A model generated the notes under the pieces. That model saw nothing but the letters and a program-made list of their open reading frames with translations, searched no databases and had not been told where the DNA came from. From NCBI GenBank assembly GCA_030674155.1, contig CM060337.1, positions 45,766,766 to 45,830,765 on the forward strand: DNA of 64,000 nt, in the 5' to 3' direction. This DNA is from Stramonita haemastoma. Taxonomy: Eukaryota; Mollusca; Gastropoda; Neogastropoda; Muricidae. Position 1 is the stretch's first letter. Each line of letters starts with the position of its first letter. Shown here piece after piece: positions 47,125 to 57,544 of the stretch. A program made the position numbers and the translations under genes.

Positions 47125-49660
47125 GTGTGTGTGTGTTGGTTGTTCTTTAATTCAACATCTTCACTTTTGGTGATATTAGACCAGTGGGAAGGGGAGATAT
47201 GTGTGTGCGTGCGTGCATGTCTGTACACTTCCTCCGCACGCACACTTCTCTATGAGTGAGCATGTGTGTATGTGTGCATGTGAGGAGAATTGCATGGCGC
47301 ATGTGCTGACAAGCGTGTGCATGCATGCCAGAGAGAGTACCTCGATGTTGTGCCAGGGGTTGGTGTGGTTGGCATCGTAGATGAGGCAGTTGCCCCCGTA
47401 GTCCTTTCTCCGGCATCTCCTTCCCCAGCTGCCCATCAAAGTGCTTCAGCAGCTGCCGCGCATCCCCCACATTCTGTCAACACACCAGCTGCCATATAAC
47501 AGCCACTCACAGCCATCATCCACAGCATCATCCAGGTACAGACAGAGGTGTCCTATAACCCATGTGAGTCATAGGGAGCGAGGCCATCAGAGACCTCAGC
47601 TTTCTAGGGGCCAGCATACTGAGGGCGGTGCCCATTTCCTCTCCCTCGCTGCTTTACCTTCCCTGACCCTAAGAGAGGCAGGTACCCATTACAGCTGAGG
47701 TGAACTGAGGACAACCAAGTGATTCCAGTGGATGATTGAGTCCCCTCAGAGTGCATGCTGGGTGACCCCTCAGGGTGTAGGCTGGGGAACGCAAAGAATG
47801 CAACTGGACCGTACTGAAGCAATGCGCCAACGGTCACCCATCCATTGTACTCAGTGAAGGCTTAACTCTGACTTGGGAAAGCGACTGCTTGACCATTTAG
47901 CTATCCCTCCCCCAAATTTTACTGCTACTGGAGGGCGCCTATTCTCTCCTCGTTCTTCTTCCTTAACCTCAAGAGGCAGGTACCAAGACAGCGGGTGAGT
48001 GTCTGAAGTCAAAGTGTGCAAACATCACCATCGTTGGTAACCATGCTCATAGCTGCTTACTAGCTTGAGAAATGCGAATGCTCTGCACGCTGGTATCTGT
48101 CCTGTCGAATGCTGATTATCCTCCTTAAAGCTATGTATTGATGGATTGTATTGTATTGTACTGTATTTTTTCTTCTTTGTTGTCAACTTTCGACAGCAAC
48201 CACATGTGTCCATACCTGAAGTGAAAATGTATTGCCTGCTGTTTATTTAGTCCCATAAGCTATTTACAGGATAATTTTTTTTTTTTTTTTGATCTTATCT
48301 GAAACATACCCAGCATGACCATCCTGGAAAAAAGGGATAGACTTTGACAAGTTAATTACCAAGAAAATTATCCAAAAATGATGCTGTGCCAATGAACCTT
48401 AAGAGACAAACAAGAGACATTCAACATACACAAAATTTAACCAAGTTGATGACGAAAACAAGTGTACAAACAGCATCCACTGAAGAGCAGAAACCAGACA
48501 GTATAGACAATGTCAGCACAGACAAGGCGCCAGAAGCTGAAACAGCCAAACAAAAATGGATTACAACAGACACTTTTTTTTTTTTACATTCAGCAAATAC
48601 AAAGTTCAAAACTTTTACATGATTTTTAAGATGTCAAAAGCCAAGGAAAATGTCTCTTCAAGCAAAAATCCAATACGCCCAAGGCACAATTTGTGTATTT
48701 AAAACCTAGACTTCAAAGGTATATTTTTGCATGAGAATTCTCGTTTTAAACTTCCATTTGATAACAAGAGAAAGATGAAGATAATTACAGCAAATAAAAA
48801 CAGTGACACCACCAATAACAACGCCTGTGAGAGTGAAGTGGATGGCATACACTTGTGATTTGTAATCCTGAGTTCCTCCAAACCCCAAAAGGAGTTAAAG
48901 GAAATGAATCTTGAAAATTTTCTTTCTGTCCATCTGAAACCACCCCACACTAGATTCTGAACACGAGCAAGCCAGGGTCAAAGATTTCTGCAGTTCCTAT
49001 TGGTGTGAACATATTTTAATCTTAAACAATAGAACTCCACGGTTGCACAACACGAGCCAGGCTATCTAAAGACAGTCTATCATCAATCCCCATTTCTGTA
49101 CAATTAAAACTCCATCCACAACAACATAAACTTAACAATCATCACCCCCCTTTTTTGTACTATTAAAACTCCATCCACAACAACTCGCTTAATGATGTGC
49201 TTTAAAATTAAAGTGAGTCTATCATCACCCCCCCCCCCCCCCCTTTTTTTTCAACAACTCCATCCACACTAATGTAAACCTAATAATGTAACAACAAACA
49301 GTCATGTCACATAGGGTTAAGAGCCTCCCTCACCTGGATGTGGCCGAATGAAGGGGCCATCAGGCGTGTGGATGACACCGAACAACAAGAACGCTAACAC
49401 AACAGCAGTAAGCCCTCTGCAACAACAACAACAATAGTCAGTTTGCATGGATCTGCTACAAAACCTTGTCACTTTTGCGTCCATTTCTCAAACAGTTTTC
49501 TTCCTGAGGTAGCTCAAATTTCTATGTACAGTCCTGTCATTTGATCAATCAAAATCCACAACCCGACTCCATAAAAAGTTTTTAAAACGGCAACAGTGAT
49601 ATCCTGGTGACTGTATGATGTGTGTGTGTGTGTAAGTGTGTGTGTGTGTGTGTGTGTGTT

Positions 49661-49698
<38 letters not shown>

Positions 49699-49769
49699 GG
49701 TGTGGTGTGTGTGTGTGTGTGGTGGGTGGTGAGTGAGTGACAGAGTGAGTGAGTGAGTGAGTGAGTGAG

Positions 49770-49800
<31 letters not shown>

Positions 49801-52517
49801 TGTGTGTGTGTGGTGTGTGGTTGTGTGTGTGTGTGTGTGTGTGTGGTTTGCTTGTGCATAAATGCAGGTATGTGCATATAAGCATGTGCGCATATGTTTG
49901 TGCACGCACATCTAAAAAAAAAAAATAAATAAATAAAAAGATGAGAAAAAGCCAGTAGTTTCAATTCAAGGCAGAAGAACTGTAAATCTTTACAATACAA
50001 TAATCAGAATGTAGTTTAAAAAAAAAAGAAAAGAATTGACAAATCTCACCAGCAGTGGCTGATTTGTTAAGGTTTTTTTTTTGTTCCTCAGTTAAAGCTC
50101 CAAGGTTTCCCAAAGGTGACACTTTGTGCATGCAACTGTTTGTACCCAGCATTTATTAATTAATTAATTAAGTTAGCCACATTCTGACTTCGGTCAGTGG
50201 TGACTTGTTCTTTCAATTTTTCTTCGTAAGATGGCAGACAGACTCATCACAGATCCTTTCTTTTTAGCCTTAGGTGACAGACACACAAATCTACAAAACC
50301 TTTCCACTCAAGTCACCATCTCATCACTTGACAAAAGTGAAGTTCCAACAACTTGCAAAGGCAAAGAACAGTTCGTTGACTGCTAGTGAGATTCTTCATT
50401 CTATTTGACTGACAGTATCATAAAACAATCTACTTTACCTAAGAAAAAAAAACTATTCAAAGCAAAAGAAAAATCTACATTCATCCCCCCCCAAAAAAAA
50501 AAAAAAAAAGGCCAAAAAATGAGATGCTTTCCCTGGCACAAGCTGGAGACTGGTTTCGGCTGACGGTGCTTCTTACCTTTTGGCGTTATAATCACGATCC
50601 ATCACATTCTCCTCCATCAATGCCACGTACACTAAAACAGCACTGAAAATTACCAGCACTGATATTGTGTGCGCATGCCTGAAAAAAAAGAAGAAAAAAA
50701 AAGAAGAAAGGAATAAATAGAGATAAAAAAAACTCAAACAGGTGAAACATCTACAAAAAGTGTGGGCTACATCAAATATTAACGTGAAAAGAAACATAGA
50801 ACAACAATCCATAAAACGGACTTTCAATATCTTATCAGATAGGTATAAAACTTCACTTTATAAGTCATATCCAACCTAATGTAAAGTAAACACAGAATAA
50901 ATCAAACAGATTTTCCAAATCTTAAAAAACACTTTTCATTTTATTTTGATCCTAGGAATAAAACAACAACCCCCCCCCATGCAATTTGTGAGTGAGTGTG
51001 TTGGCTGCCTTATCTTCTGTGACATTCCTGTTCTGCTGTTCCCACACCGCTCACTTCAATCTCTCTGCCCCAGCCCTACCCAGATTCGTTATGTTGCATC
51101 TTCAGGGTTGGAAACCAACAGGGAGTCCATCAATGACAGGCTGCTCTGGGGCCACCACCCAGAAGGGCCCTGCACTGATACTGGGTCTCTATGGTGGTGT
51201 TCACTGGTGCCTGTTCTAAGTTACCACACACAGAACACCACCTACTAAGCCCCCTACTGACGACAGCAATAGTTCAGTCATAGAGCCAGATGGAGTAAGG
51301 AACCCATCAGGAGCGATGACCACAACGTCCCCCCAATAACCTTCTCCTGTGAACACCCCAACCCCAAAGGCTTTGGCAGAAGTTGACTACAGGAAAGGGA
51401 AACTGGCCACCATGAGACCAGAGCAACTGGAGCTACCAAACAAAAGGCAGTGTTTTTTTTGTTTTTTGTTTTTGTTATTGTATGCTGATCACCAACAATG
51501 ATGTAATAACACTGCTATGGAAGTGCATGTACTCTATCCTTCCTCTCATGACATATCTCGGCGTCAACTCACACAGACACCTGCAGTGTTGGTCAGGTAA
51601 TTTGATCAACACTCTCAAGCTTGCATCCATAAAGTGGATGAAGCTCGACTGCGTGGTCCCAGTCTTCCCAATGAGCCCATAGCAAACTCATTCTGGGTAG
51701 AAGCTGCCTGGAGCCTGAAAAATCCCTATGACTCTTATGGGATTTGAGCCCATGACCTTCCAGTACATAACCCAAGGTGCTAACCACTGCACCAAGGTGG
51801 CTGGTACAAAAAACCTTCTCGCTCAACTTGAAACTTCAGCCATGGGTTCTCATGTGAAAATGCTTGTCTCCAAATTTAATTCCCTGTGACTTTACCAGTC
51901 AAACTTTACGGGGACCACTTACCCCTCAAAAGACACAATTCTGCCCTTTAAAAATGTCACTTTAACCCTTGAGTGACTGCAAACAAATGTCTATCATAGC
52001 AAGCAAGATCTATAGATACAACACCAGTGTTGCTAAAAGACATCAGAAAATAAATTAAAAAATCAGCTTTAGGTGCTAATTTTCTAGCTCTCATATCAAA
52101 TCAGTCTAAAAGAGCTCACACACATGCCACAAAAACAACAAAACGCGATAACACATTTACTACAGTATAATAACCTCTACACAACTACACTTCTATCCAC
52201 AATTTTTTTTCCAGCTCTACTTCAAATTTTCATGCATGAATAAACCACTATTACAAGAGCCAACAAATATCTGTTGAAACAAGAGACTTCCAGGACAAAA
52301 AAGAATCGGTAAAATTGGAACAGAGTCAACAAGGAAGGGAAACGAAGCTCTGAAGAGAGAGCTCTTCTCACCAGAAAAAGGACATGGTTCCATCATCGTA
52401 GAAATCCTTCCTCTTCGCTTTATCCGTCTCCCAATCGTGGGCCGTGGCACTGTGCATGCGCAACAACTTGTCTCGCTGCATTTTGCTCTCTGTCTCTTCC
52501 CTCTGCACAGAAGCCAT
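37908..52517 (-). CDS. ptdss2: Phosphatidylserine synthase 2 (PTDSS2) ortholog
   Basis: Exons in order: 52372-52517, 50577-50678, 49334-49416, (one uncertain exon), 47341-47473, 46584-46634, 44231-44342, 42667-42785, 42073-42188, 40760-40904, 38900-39116, 37908-38085. The family makes phosphatidylserine by exchanging the head group of phosphatidylethanolamine for L-serine. It is a multi-pass ER/mitochondria-associated-membrane enzyme. Diagnostic blocks are [66 protein letters not shown] and [16 protein letters not shown]. They match PTDSS2 more closely than PTDSS1. All placed junctions keep phase once small indels are allowed. Estimated length is about 490 residues, close to the usual 487 of human. 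Five exons carry a 1-2 base frame break, probably assembly error. Transcribed in the same direction as setdb1. Confidence 0.95.
38240..38385 (+). repeat. Interspersed repeat F
   Basis: Contains CCGCATGCACGCTGGTGTGA, GAATGCGGCTGCCTTAATGG, GGTCACGTATGTAAAAAAAT and TCAAGAACTCTAGCC. Related pieces: 54278-54445, 56800-56925, 63058-63130, 62300-62370, 23030-23110 and 50080-50200. Confidence 0.55.
38546..38863 (-). mobile_element. TTAA-flanked MITE, copy 3
   Basis: Reverse-oriented copy. The minus-strand start is CCCTTTTGCATTCGG; TTAA flanks at 38864-38867 and 38542-38545. It ends only ~36 bp from the ptdss2 exon 11 donor. Confidence 0.7.
38900..39116 (-). CDS. ptdss2: ptdss2 exon 11 (frame break)
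   Basis: Encodes [20 protein letters not shown] and [17 protein letters not shown], then after a shift near 39001-39007 [20 protein letters not shown] and [12 protein letters not shown]. This is the last membrane-helix region (TVW-x-x-x-F-x-LRD). Acceptor TTTCAG, donor GTGAGT; phase 2 in and out. Confidence 0.9.
39143..39422 (+). mobile_element. SINE family B, copy 2
   Basis: Same head and 5S-like block (CATTGGATGGGTGACCG), with a short C run in place of part of the junction. Sits in a ptdss2 intron immediately upstream of exon 11. Confidence 0.72.
39625..39935 (+). mobile_element. SINE family A, 5' truncated
   Basis: Starts inside the head near AAGTTCAAATCTTGTCC and ends at the ATTATCCTCCAAATAAA tail. 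It lies within a ptdss2 intron. Confidence 0.7.
40010..40490. repeat. C/CT pyrimidine tract
   Basis: ~480 bases that are nearly all C and T on the plus strand, including 24-base and 14-base C runs. On the sense strand of ptdss2 it is a G/A tract. Open frames here are artefacts. Confidence 0.92.
40490..40663 (-). repeat. Duplicated 3' end and donor of ptdss2 exon 10
   Basis: CCCCCTTACGGATCATCCAG and GTACTGGAAGGTCTCCCTCA recur 140 bp from the true exon end (40751). A weaker third copy lies around 40490-40555. Confidence 0.82.
40760..40904 (-). CDS. ptdss2: ptdss2 exon 10 (one base short in a C run)
   Basis: Encodes [19 protein letters not shown], then [20 protein letters not shown] and RETFQYLDD. 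It matches family [23 protein letters not shown]. One C appears to be missing at 40849-40853. Acceptor TTTCAG, donor GTAAGG; phase 0 in, 2 out. Its 3' end is duplicated at 40611-40663. Confidence 0.94.
40940..41140 (+). mobile_element. SINE family A, 3' half
   Basis: From CATCTTGCGCACACGTTAAA to ATATAAAAGAATAAA, in the ptdss2 intron beside exon 10. Confidence 0.68.
41820..42061. repeat. Two long C runs and CA array in a ptdss2 intron
   Basis: C runs of 18 (41820) and 20 (41926), then (CA)n reaching within 12 bp of the exon 9 donor. Confidence 0.9.
42073..42188 (-). CDS. ptdss2: ptdss2 exon 9 (one extra base)
   Basis: Encodes [20 protein letters not shown] and RPMSSL, then after a one-base shift near 42107-42110 [12 protein letters not shown]. 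It matches the family QFTPYSWVRFEWKPASSL-x-RWLA block. Acceptor TTTCAG, donor GTAAGC. Confidence 0.93.
42667..42785 (-). CDS. ptdss2: ptdss2 exon 8
   Basis: Encodes [20 protein letters not shown] and then [13 protein letters not shown]. The donor at TACAA|GTCAGT was chosen over the stronger GTGAGC four bases further on. Only the first gives phase 2 and restores the family's YKGK-type continuation ([11 protein letters not shown]). Confidence 0.94.
42975..43200 (+). mobile_element. tRNA-like SINE, diverged
   Basis: AAGCCTAGTGGTTAAAGAG and ACAGGTTCAGGTCTC resemble A and B boxes; body not matched to the other families. ptdss2 intron. Confidence 0.4.
43800..44020. repeat. (TG)n microsatellite
   Basis: ~160 bases of TG with one short break, then TGCATGCACGCA-type alternating sequence. 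Confidence 0.92.
44231..44342 (-). CDS. ptdss2: ptdss2 exon 7 (two bases short)
   Basis: Encodes TLILR, then [20 protein letters not shown] and [13 protein letters not shown]. This is the central conserved region of phosphatidylserine synthases. The observed length is 112; 114 keeps phase, and the two missing bases fall at 44328-44331, perhaps a collapsed GGG. Acceptor CCTCAG, donor GTGAGT. Confidence 0.94.
44412..45822. repeat. 78-bp minisatellite, ~18 units, in a ptdss2 intron
   Basis: Near-identical units (CTGAATGAATCCTTATGATT, CACTTCAGCCTCTAAATGAT ...). The first is diverged. Units differ mainly at one site (GATTCAC or GATTTAC). Confidence 0.95.
46106..46507 (-). mobile_element. MITE of the GTGACGCTCCACC family, copy 2
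   Basis: Inverted ends GTGATTGCTCCACCATGAAA and ATTATGTGGTGGAGAGTCAC. Internal CACCTGACCCACTTTTC and TAGGAGCCATTTT stretches are shared with the other copies. Located beside ptdss2 exon 6. Confidence 0.7.
46584..46634 (-). CDS. ptdss2: ptdss2 exon 6
   Basis: 51-nt in-frame exon encoding [17 protein letters not shown], nearly identical to the vertebrate DKLDGFVPAHFLGWYLK. Acceptor TTTCAG, donor GTAATA; phase 0 in and out. Confidence 0.96.
46655..46885. repeat. Diverged ~41-bp tandem repeat beside ptdss2 exon 6
   Basis: About five units with GACTATCAGAATTACAT and GTGACACAAATCACAAC. Confidence 0.65.
46966..47140. repeat. (TG)n microsatellite
   Basis: TG array with TGGTG interruptions in a ptdss2 intron. 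Confidence 0.92.
47341..47473 (-). CDS. ptdss2: ptdss2 exon 5 (one extra base)
   Basis: Encodes [20 protein letters not shown] and PEK, then after a one-base shift near 47402-47408 [19 protein letters not shown]. It matches the family block ending [12 protein letters not shown] ... FHNIW. Length is 133; 132 keeps phase 0. Acceptor GACAG, donor GTACTC. Confidence 0.93.
47583..47905 (-). mobile_element. SINE family B, copy 3 (internal insertion)
   Basis: Reverse copy: body at left (TACCTTCCCTGACCCTAAGA), 5S-like and head complement at right (CGGTCACCCATCCATTG, TTTAGCTATCCC). A ~100-bp foreign segment containing TGGGTGACCCCTCAGGG lies between. Confidence 0.6.
48480..48536 (-). CDS. ptdss2: Candidate ptdss2 exon 4 (third membrane helix), uncertain
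   Basis: After a good acceptor (GGCTGTTTCAG) the minus strand can read [18 protein letters not shown]. The expected family segment is A-(F/Y)-W-R ... C-x-x-x-V-Y ... L-x-F-Q. Shared spacing is C-x3-V-Y. However, three residues are missing, phase does not fit exon 3 without an added base, and no clean donor follows. It is the best candidate between exons 3 and 5, but could be chance. Confidence 0.28.
49075..49285. repeat. Diverged tandem repeat near ptdss2 exon 3
   Basis: Three units with AAAACTCCATCCACAACAAC, one holding a 16-base C run. Confidence 0.6.
49334..49416 (-). CDS. ptdss2: ptdss2 exon 3 (second membrane helix)
   Basis: Encodes [20 protein letters not shown] and PFIRPHP. The DGPF-x-RPHP motif is invariant in the family. 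Acceptor TTGCAG, donor GTGAGG; phase 2 in, 1 out. Confidence 0.95.
49617..49850. repeat. (TG)n/(GAGT)n microsatellite
   Basis: TG arrays flanking a short GTGAGTGA tetranucleotide block. Confidence 0.9.
50577..50678 (-). CDS. ptdss2: ptdss2 exon 2 (first membrane helix)
   Basis: Encodes [20 protein letters not shown] and then [13 protein letters not shown]. It has a hydrophobic helix followed by the loop that precedes KRG in the family. Acceptor TTTCAG, donor GTAAGA; phase 2 in and out. Confidence 0.93.
50680..52370. other. ptdss2 intron 1
   Basis: Besides the SINE at 51590-51815, a GC-richer stretch at 50990-51440 (GGGCCACCACCCAGAAGG) looks like an unidentified old repeat. Nothing else recognised. 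Confidence 0.5.
51590..51815 (-). mobile_element. SINE family E (tRNA-derived), single copy
   Basis: On the minus strand: CTTGGTGCAGTGGTTAGCAC (A box) and CATGGGCTCAAATCCC (B box), spaced as in a tRNA, followed by a non-tRNA body. Located in ptdss2 intron 1. Confidence 0.55.
52372..52517 (-). CDS. ptdss2: ptdss2 exon 1 with start codon
   Basis: ATG at 52517 begins [20 protein letters not shown]; the exon ends [12 protein letters not shown]. The DDGT-x-x-FFW block is the conserved cytosolic N terminus of PTDSS2. An in-frame TGA upstream with no other ATG between fixes the start. Donor GTGAGA; phase 2 out (TG|G = Trp). Confidence 0.93.
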
Positions 52518-53054
52518 GCTGACAAACGTCCTCTCTCGCTTCTCCCTAACGCTGGCAGGTGTGGTAGTCTTGCTAGACGTGGCGTTTTTTCATCAGGTTC
52601 TAGTGTGGCTGTGATGGGAGATCAAGACTGTTTCCTCTGCTGTGACCGCTGTCTTCCCTCAGTGATGTTCCATTCCAATATCTGACACACAACAACAACA
52701 CACCACACATGATACAACAACACGATCACATTAAAGTACTCTTGACTTGCAGAAAAGAGGGCAAAAAAGGCCAACTGTGACCGAGCAAAAGTTATAGACA
52801 ACTATAAATTTGTCATTAGAAAAACACTACAAAATTTTTTCTCAGCAGTTTTATAATTGTTCCTGGCTCTACTGCCATTGGAATTTCTAGATCAAGGCTT
52901 TCACATTCAGGTGGACCTTCACTGCACAGCTTGAGCAGACTGAATTCTTCTTCTTCAGATTTCTCCACCTGTCCTGGCTGGGCCACTGAACCAACAAGTC
53001 AGTGTGGCAGGAGGTGACCATGAAAGCTGGGCCACTTTAAAAAAAAAAAATTCT

Positions 53055-53258
53055 TTTAAACCGAGGATAATGGAATAAGCACTCCTGTCAATTTTTTACA
53101 TCCAGTTCCCGTGTGTATGCAGTTTTGTAAATGTCATCTGTTCCCACCGGCACATGATGTCCTACTCTTACGAAAAGCGGAACAGGATTTAAAGTGTGCG
53201 CAAGATGTTCAGCGTATGATCGCACACATGGCCTCAGTTTAAAGTCTCATCCAGAGTC
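53055..53258 (-). mobile_element. SINE family A fragment between 48-bp repeats
   Basis: Reverse tail and body (GAGGATAATGGAATAAGC, TACGAAAAGCGGAACAGG). It is flanked on both sides by copies of CTGAACCAACAAGTCAGTG. Confidence 0.68.
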
Positions 53259-53261
53259 TCA

Positions 53262-53565
53262 TCTGAACCAACAAGTCAGTGTGGCAAGAGGGGATCCTGA
53301 AAGCTGGGCCATAGACACCTCTCCTGGCTGCCGTACAGATCAGGAACCTGGCAAGGATTTTCTATGTCACAGCTCTCTTGCCAAGATCATCTTGACGGGG
53401 AGACTGGAGAAAGGGAGGGAAGGAGGGCACAGCAAGGGAAAGATGAACAAAGATCTCCAAAGAATGGACTAAACTCGAAATGACAGCCCTACTGTGAAAA
53501 AGCTGAAGATGAGTCTGAAGAAGACCGTTGACCCAACACATCCCCTGTTCTCCCCCCCCCCCCCC
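53262..53565 (+). mobile_element. Old LINE 3' fragment
   Basis: Reading across frames gives GRLEKGREGGHSKGK and then KISKEWTKLEMTALL. This resembles the C-terminal GRRRRGRQRKRW ... NIKEWT motif of LINE reverse transcriptases. Several frameshifts; no catalytic domain. Confidence 0.45.
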
Positions 53566-53729
53566 CCCCCCCTAAATGACTATGTAGGTTAAGAGAGTGA
53601 TGATGAGAACAAGGGAGGAACTATAGTATAAAACAACAGCCAAACACACACACACACACAGCCATGTGCGTAAGGTTAAGGAACAAAAACCATAAGGTTA
53701 AGGAACAAAAACCATATATGGTCTACAAA

Positions 53730-53740
53730 GTGTGTGTGTG

Positions 53741-53775
<35 letters not shown>

Positions 53776-53789
53776 GTGTGTGTGTGTGT

Positions 53790-53868
<79 letters not shown>
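53730..53868. repeat. (TG)n microsatellite
   Basis: ~135 bases of TG with three interruptions, upstream of ptdss2. Confidence 0.92.
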
Positions 53869-54044
53869 AACAGCAGCGCAGTAAGGTTAAACCCCACCTG
53901 CAGAGGCTTGCGATTTTTTTTTATCACCTGCCAGGTTTTATGTCAGCGTAAACACCCACACGAGAAGGAAGGTGGCAGGATAGTTTTAATTTTGCCTGAC
54001 AAGTAAGTAAACTGTGAGGTTCCGGGTTCAATTCCCAGCCTTGT

Positions 54045-54300
54045 CCTTTCTTCCCAGTTTGATGAGAACATCAAACTGAATGTCAAAATCCTTTGGATGA
54101 GACTATAAACCAAGGCTCTGTGTGCAAATAATTATAATCATGATAGTAATAGTGATGATAATTGTAACACATGGAATTATGCCAGCAAAACATCTTGCGT
54201 ACACATTGAAAACCTGTTCTGCTTTTCACAAGAGTAGGCCATTTTGTGGCGGTAGGAACGATGACAAATTGTCAAAAACGCATGCACACAGGTGTCATGT
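54045..54300 (+). mobile_element. SINE family A body joined to other repeat pieces
   Basis: GGATGAGACTATAAACCAAG and AGAGTAGGCCATTTTGTGG mark the family A body. The head differs (GGGTTCAATTCCC), like that at 3040-3095, and the 3' part is repeat F. Confidence 0.5.
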
Positions 54301-54689
54301 TTAGACACCATCCCTGAAGTTGGAATGTGGCTACCTAAATAGTGGTGGTGGTGGTGGGAGGGGGGGGGGGGGAGGGAGAGGGGAAACGGTCACATATGTA
54401 AAAAAAAAATCTCACTGTTGGTGAACCTTTGAACTCTAGCCAAGCAACAACACCCCCCCCCCTCCAAACAACAACCCACCCCCACCCCTCTTCCAAACAC
54501 TCACCCCCCACCACCCCCACAACCCAACACCACGAAAAACGTAAAGGTACACAATGATTCATGTCCATAACATCTGCTGCTGTCTTTGCCATGTAATCAA
54601 TCTTTTCCTCTTAAACGATATTAAAACTTTAAACTTCTAATCTAGTACAGTTGACTGACGTTGTACTGCTTAATGAACAGAATCTTCTC

Positions 54690-54925
54690 TTTAGTTGACA
54701 GCATTCAGATGAAACTATAAACCAAGGTCACATGTGTGTGAATGCATGCATAACATTTTGCGCATACATTAAAACACGTTCCGCTTTTTGGAAGAGTAGG
54801 CCATTGTGCGCTGGTGGGAATGGATGACGAAACTGACAAAACTGCATACACACGGGGACTCAATGTAAAAAAGCACATGAGTGCTCATTCCATAATTCTT
54901 GAAATAATGGAATAAACAAATAATA
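54690..54925 (+). mobile_element. SINE family A, 3' half
   Basis: Body from GATGAAACTATAAACCAAGG to the TAATTCTTGAAATAATGG tail. Confidence 0.65.
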
Positions 54926-55798
54926 CACAAATAATTGTCTTCCTTGAAAATATCTTTCTAACTTATGACTGATGCTGCATCCCTGAAAGAAAAGTTTTCT
55001 TTTTTTTTCCCTGGAGTTTTTCCAAAACTTCTAACCTCAGCTGGTGTTGCTTCAAGTACTGTGGAGCAGTTCAGTCTTTTTTTTTTTTTCTCCTTTCTCT
55101 GAAAATTTGGGCAAAACTATTACGATACAGCTGGATTTTTACTTCAAAATTAGAAGAAAAAATGTTAAAAAAAAGATTAAAAAAATTTTAGAAAAAAAGG
55201 AAAAAAATGGTTTCTGTGCTTTCTTTTTATTGAAAATGATATAGTGACTAAACTCATAACCACTGTTGTATCCCCCCCCCCCCCCCCCAAACAAAACCAA
55301 ACTAAACCAACCAACTTTATAACAGTTTGACCAAGAGGAACAATTTTTTTTACTTCCCCATAAAGTTCGCTCAACTTCTGTTGTAGCTAAATTAAACAGT
55401 GGAACGATATAAGTTTTCACCGAAAATTCTCATAAAGGTTTACACTTCTGATGAAGCTTTACCACATAGCCCAGTTTACTTTTCCCTGAAAATTCTCAGT
55501 CTCGTAAAAATGTGAACTTTAAATGGTTCACTTTTCCCAGAACTCTTTCATATAATGTTTTACCTTGTTAAGCTTTTCGCTAGTTGCTGCTGTAACATGT
55601 ATTATGTATTAATTTATACATGAATATGTATGACTTTCTCTTTCTGAATACCGTTTTGTTTGAACCAACTGTTTGATGGTAGGTAATCTGTACAATGCAA
55701 GTCACATAAGAAGCTATTACTTTACCATTCAGCAGTTGAGGAGATCGAGAGGTAAGAGTATCCTATGTTTACCAACAAAACAGAGCGAGAGGGGTGAG

Positions 55799-56356
<558 letters not shown>

Positions 56357-56548
56357 ATACATGCTCAATTATTCATGTCCATCACAATAGCCGAAGGAAA
56401 ACAAAGATTCCCTACTCAGTACTCCCGATGCTATGTATGTGACTTCATCACATCATAGCTGATGACAGGGAAATCTGAAAATCTGATCTGAAAGAGAATA
56501 AGAGTGTCCTATGTTGACAATGTATATAACTGGTTTAGAATACACACA

Positions 56549-56800
56549 AGAAGGCTGCTATAGCCAAGTGGTTAAGACTGTTCAACTTCAATCCCATAGA
56601 GGCAACAAGTGGTAGGTTGAATCTCCTCTGGAGGCGTCTGGTAAAACCAAAGGTGGGGATTCTTATGACCTCCCTGGTCAACGTCAAGTGCAGACCTGCC
56701 AGTACCTTAATTCCCTAATGTACATGCAGAAGATCAACTCTGCACGTTAAAGATCCTGTAAATTATGTCAGCATTCGGCGGGTTACAGTAACACAAACAT
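56549..56800 (+). mobile_element. SINE family D (tRNA-derived)
   Basis: Head GCTATAGCCAAGTGGTTAAG and B-box-like GGTTGAATCTC. The body contains TGCACGTTAAAGATCC. A reverse relative is at 23135-23352. Confidence 0.6.
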
Positions 56801-57349
56801 ACCTTACCTAGCATACATCCCCGAAGTCAGAATATGGCTACCTTCAAGGTGGGCAAAAATGGTCACATACACCAAAAACTCACAATCTGTAGACCTCCGA
56901 GCTCTAGCTGAGGAACAAACAACAACAGCAACAACAACAGCAACTTAAACACCACAGCCAGTCACTTGACACTCAGCTGTTGCTTAACACAACACCTGCA
57001 ATATCATCTCATGCACTGTGCACCTTGTTTATCACTGCGAATTAAAGCCACAGCAACAGAGGCATTGTGTACAACAACAGTGCACAGTTTCAATGGTGGG
57101 CTTTCCCAGCACAGAGTACAGACATGGTGTGGAGTGCATCAGTACAATGATTGCATAATAAACACAGGCACAGAACGCTACACTGCAAATAATGAGAACA
57201 GTACACTGAATCAGGTAAATGCAGCACAAACTACCTTTACGCACACGTGCATGCATGCATGCAAGCACGCACGCACACAGAGCGTACAATCAAAAACAAC
57301 ATAAATCAGATAAGATCATGTCCAGCCTTCAGGTGCGTGCGCATGCGCG

Positions 57350-57375
57350 CACACACACACACACACGTGCGCGCG

Positions 57376-57406
<31 letters not shown>

Positions 57407-57456
57407 TGTCTGATATCACTATTTTGTGGAAGGATATTAAACTGAAGAACTGAACA

Positions 57457-57520
<64 letters not shown>

Positions 57521-57525
57521 GCACC
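57350..57525. repeat. (CA)n microsatellites
   Basis: Two arrays, the first around an alternating CGTGCGCGCGGCGCGC block. Confidence 0.88.
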
Positions 57526-57544
57526 AAAAACAACTAAAGATTAA

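Noticed and set aside
48699..48950. Hydrophobic minus-strand frame as the missing ptdss2 exon
   Set aside because: Has a helix-like stretch, but lacks the W-R ... C ... V-Y pattern and any fitting splice sites.
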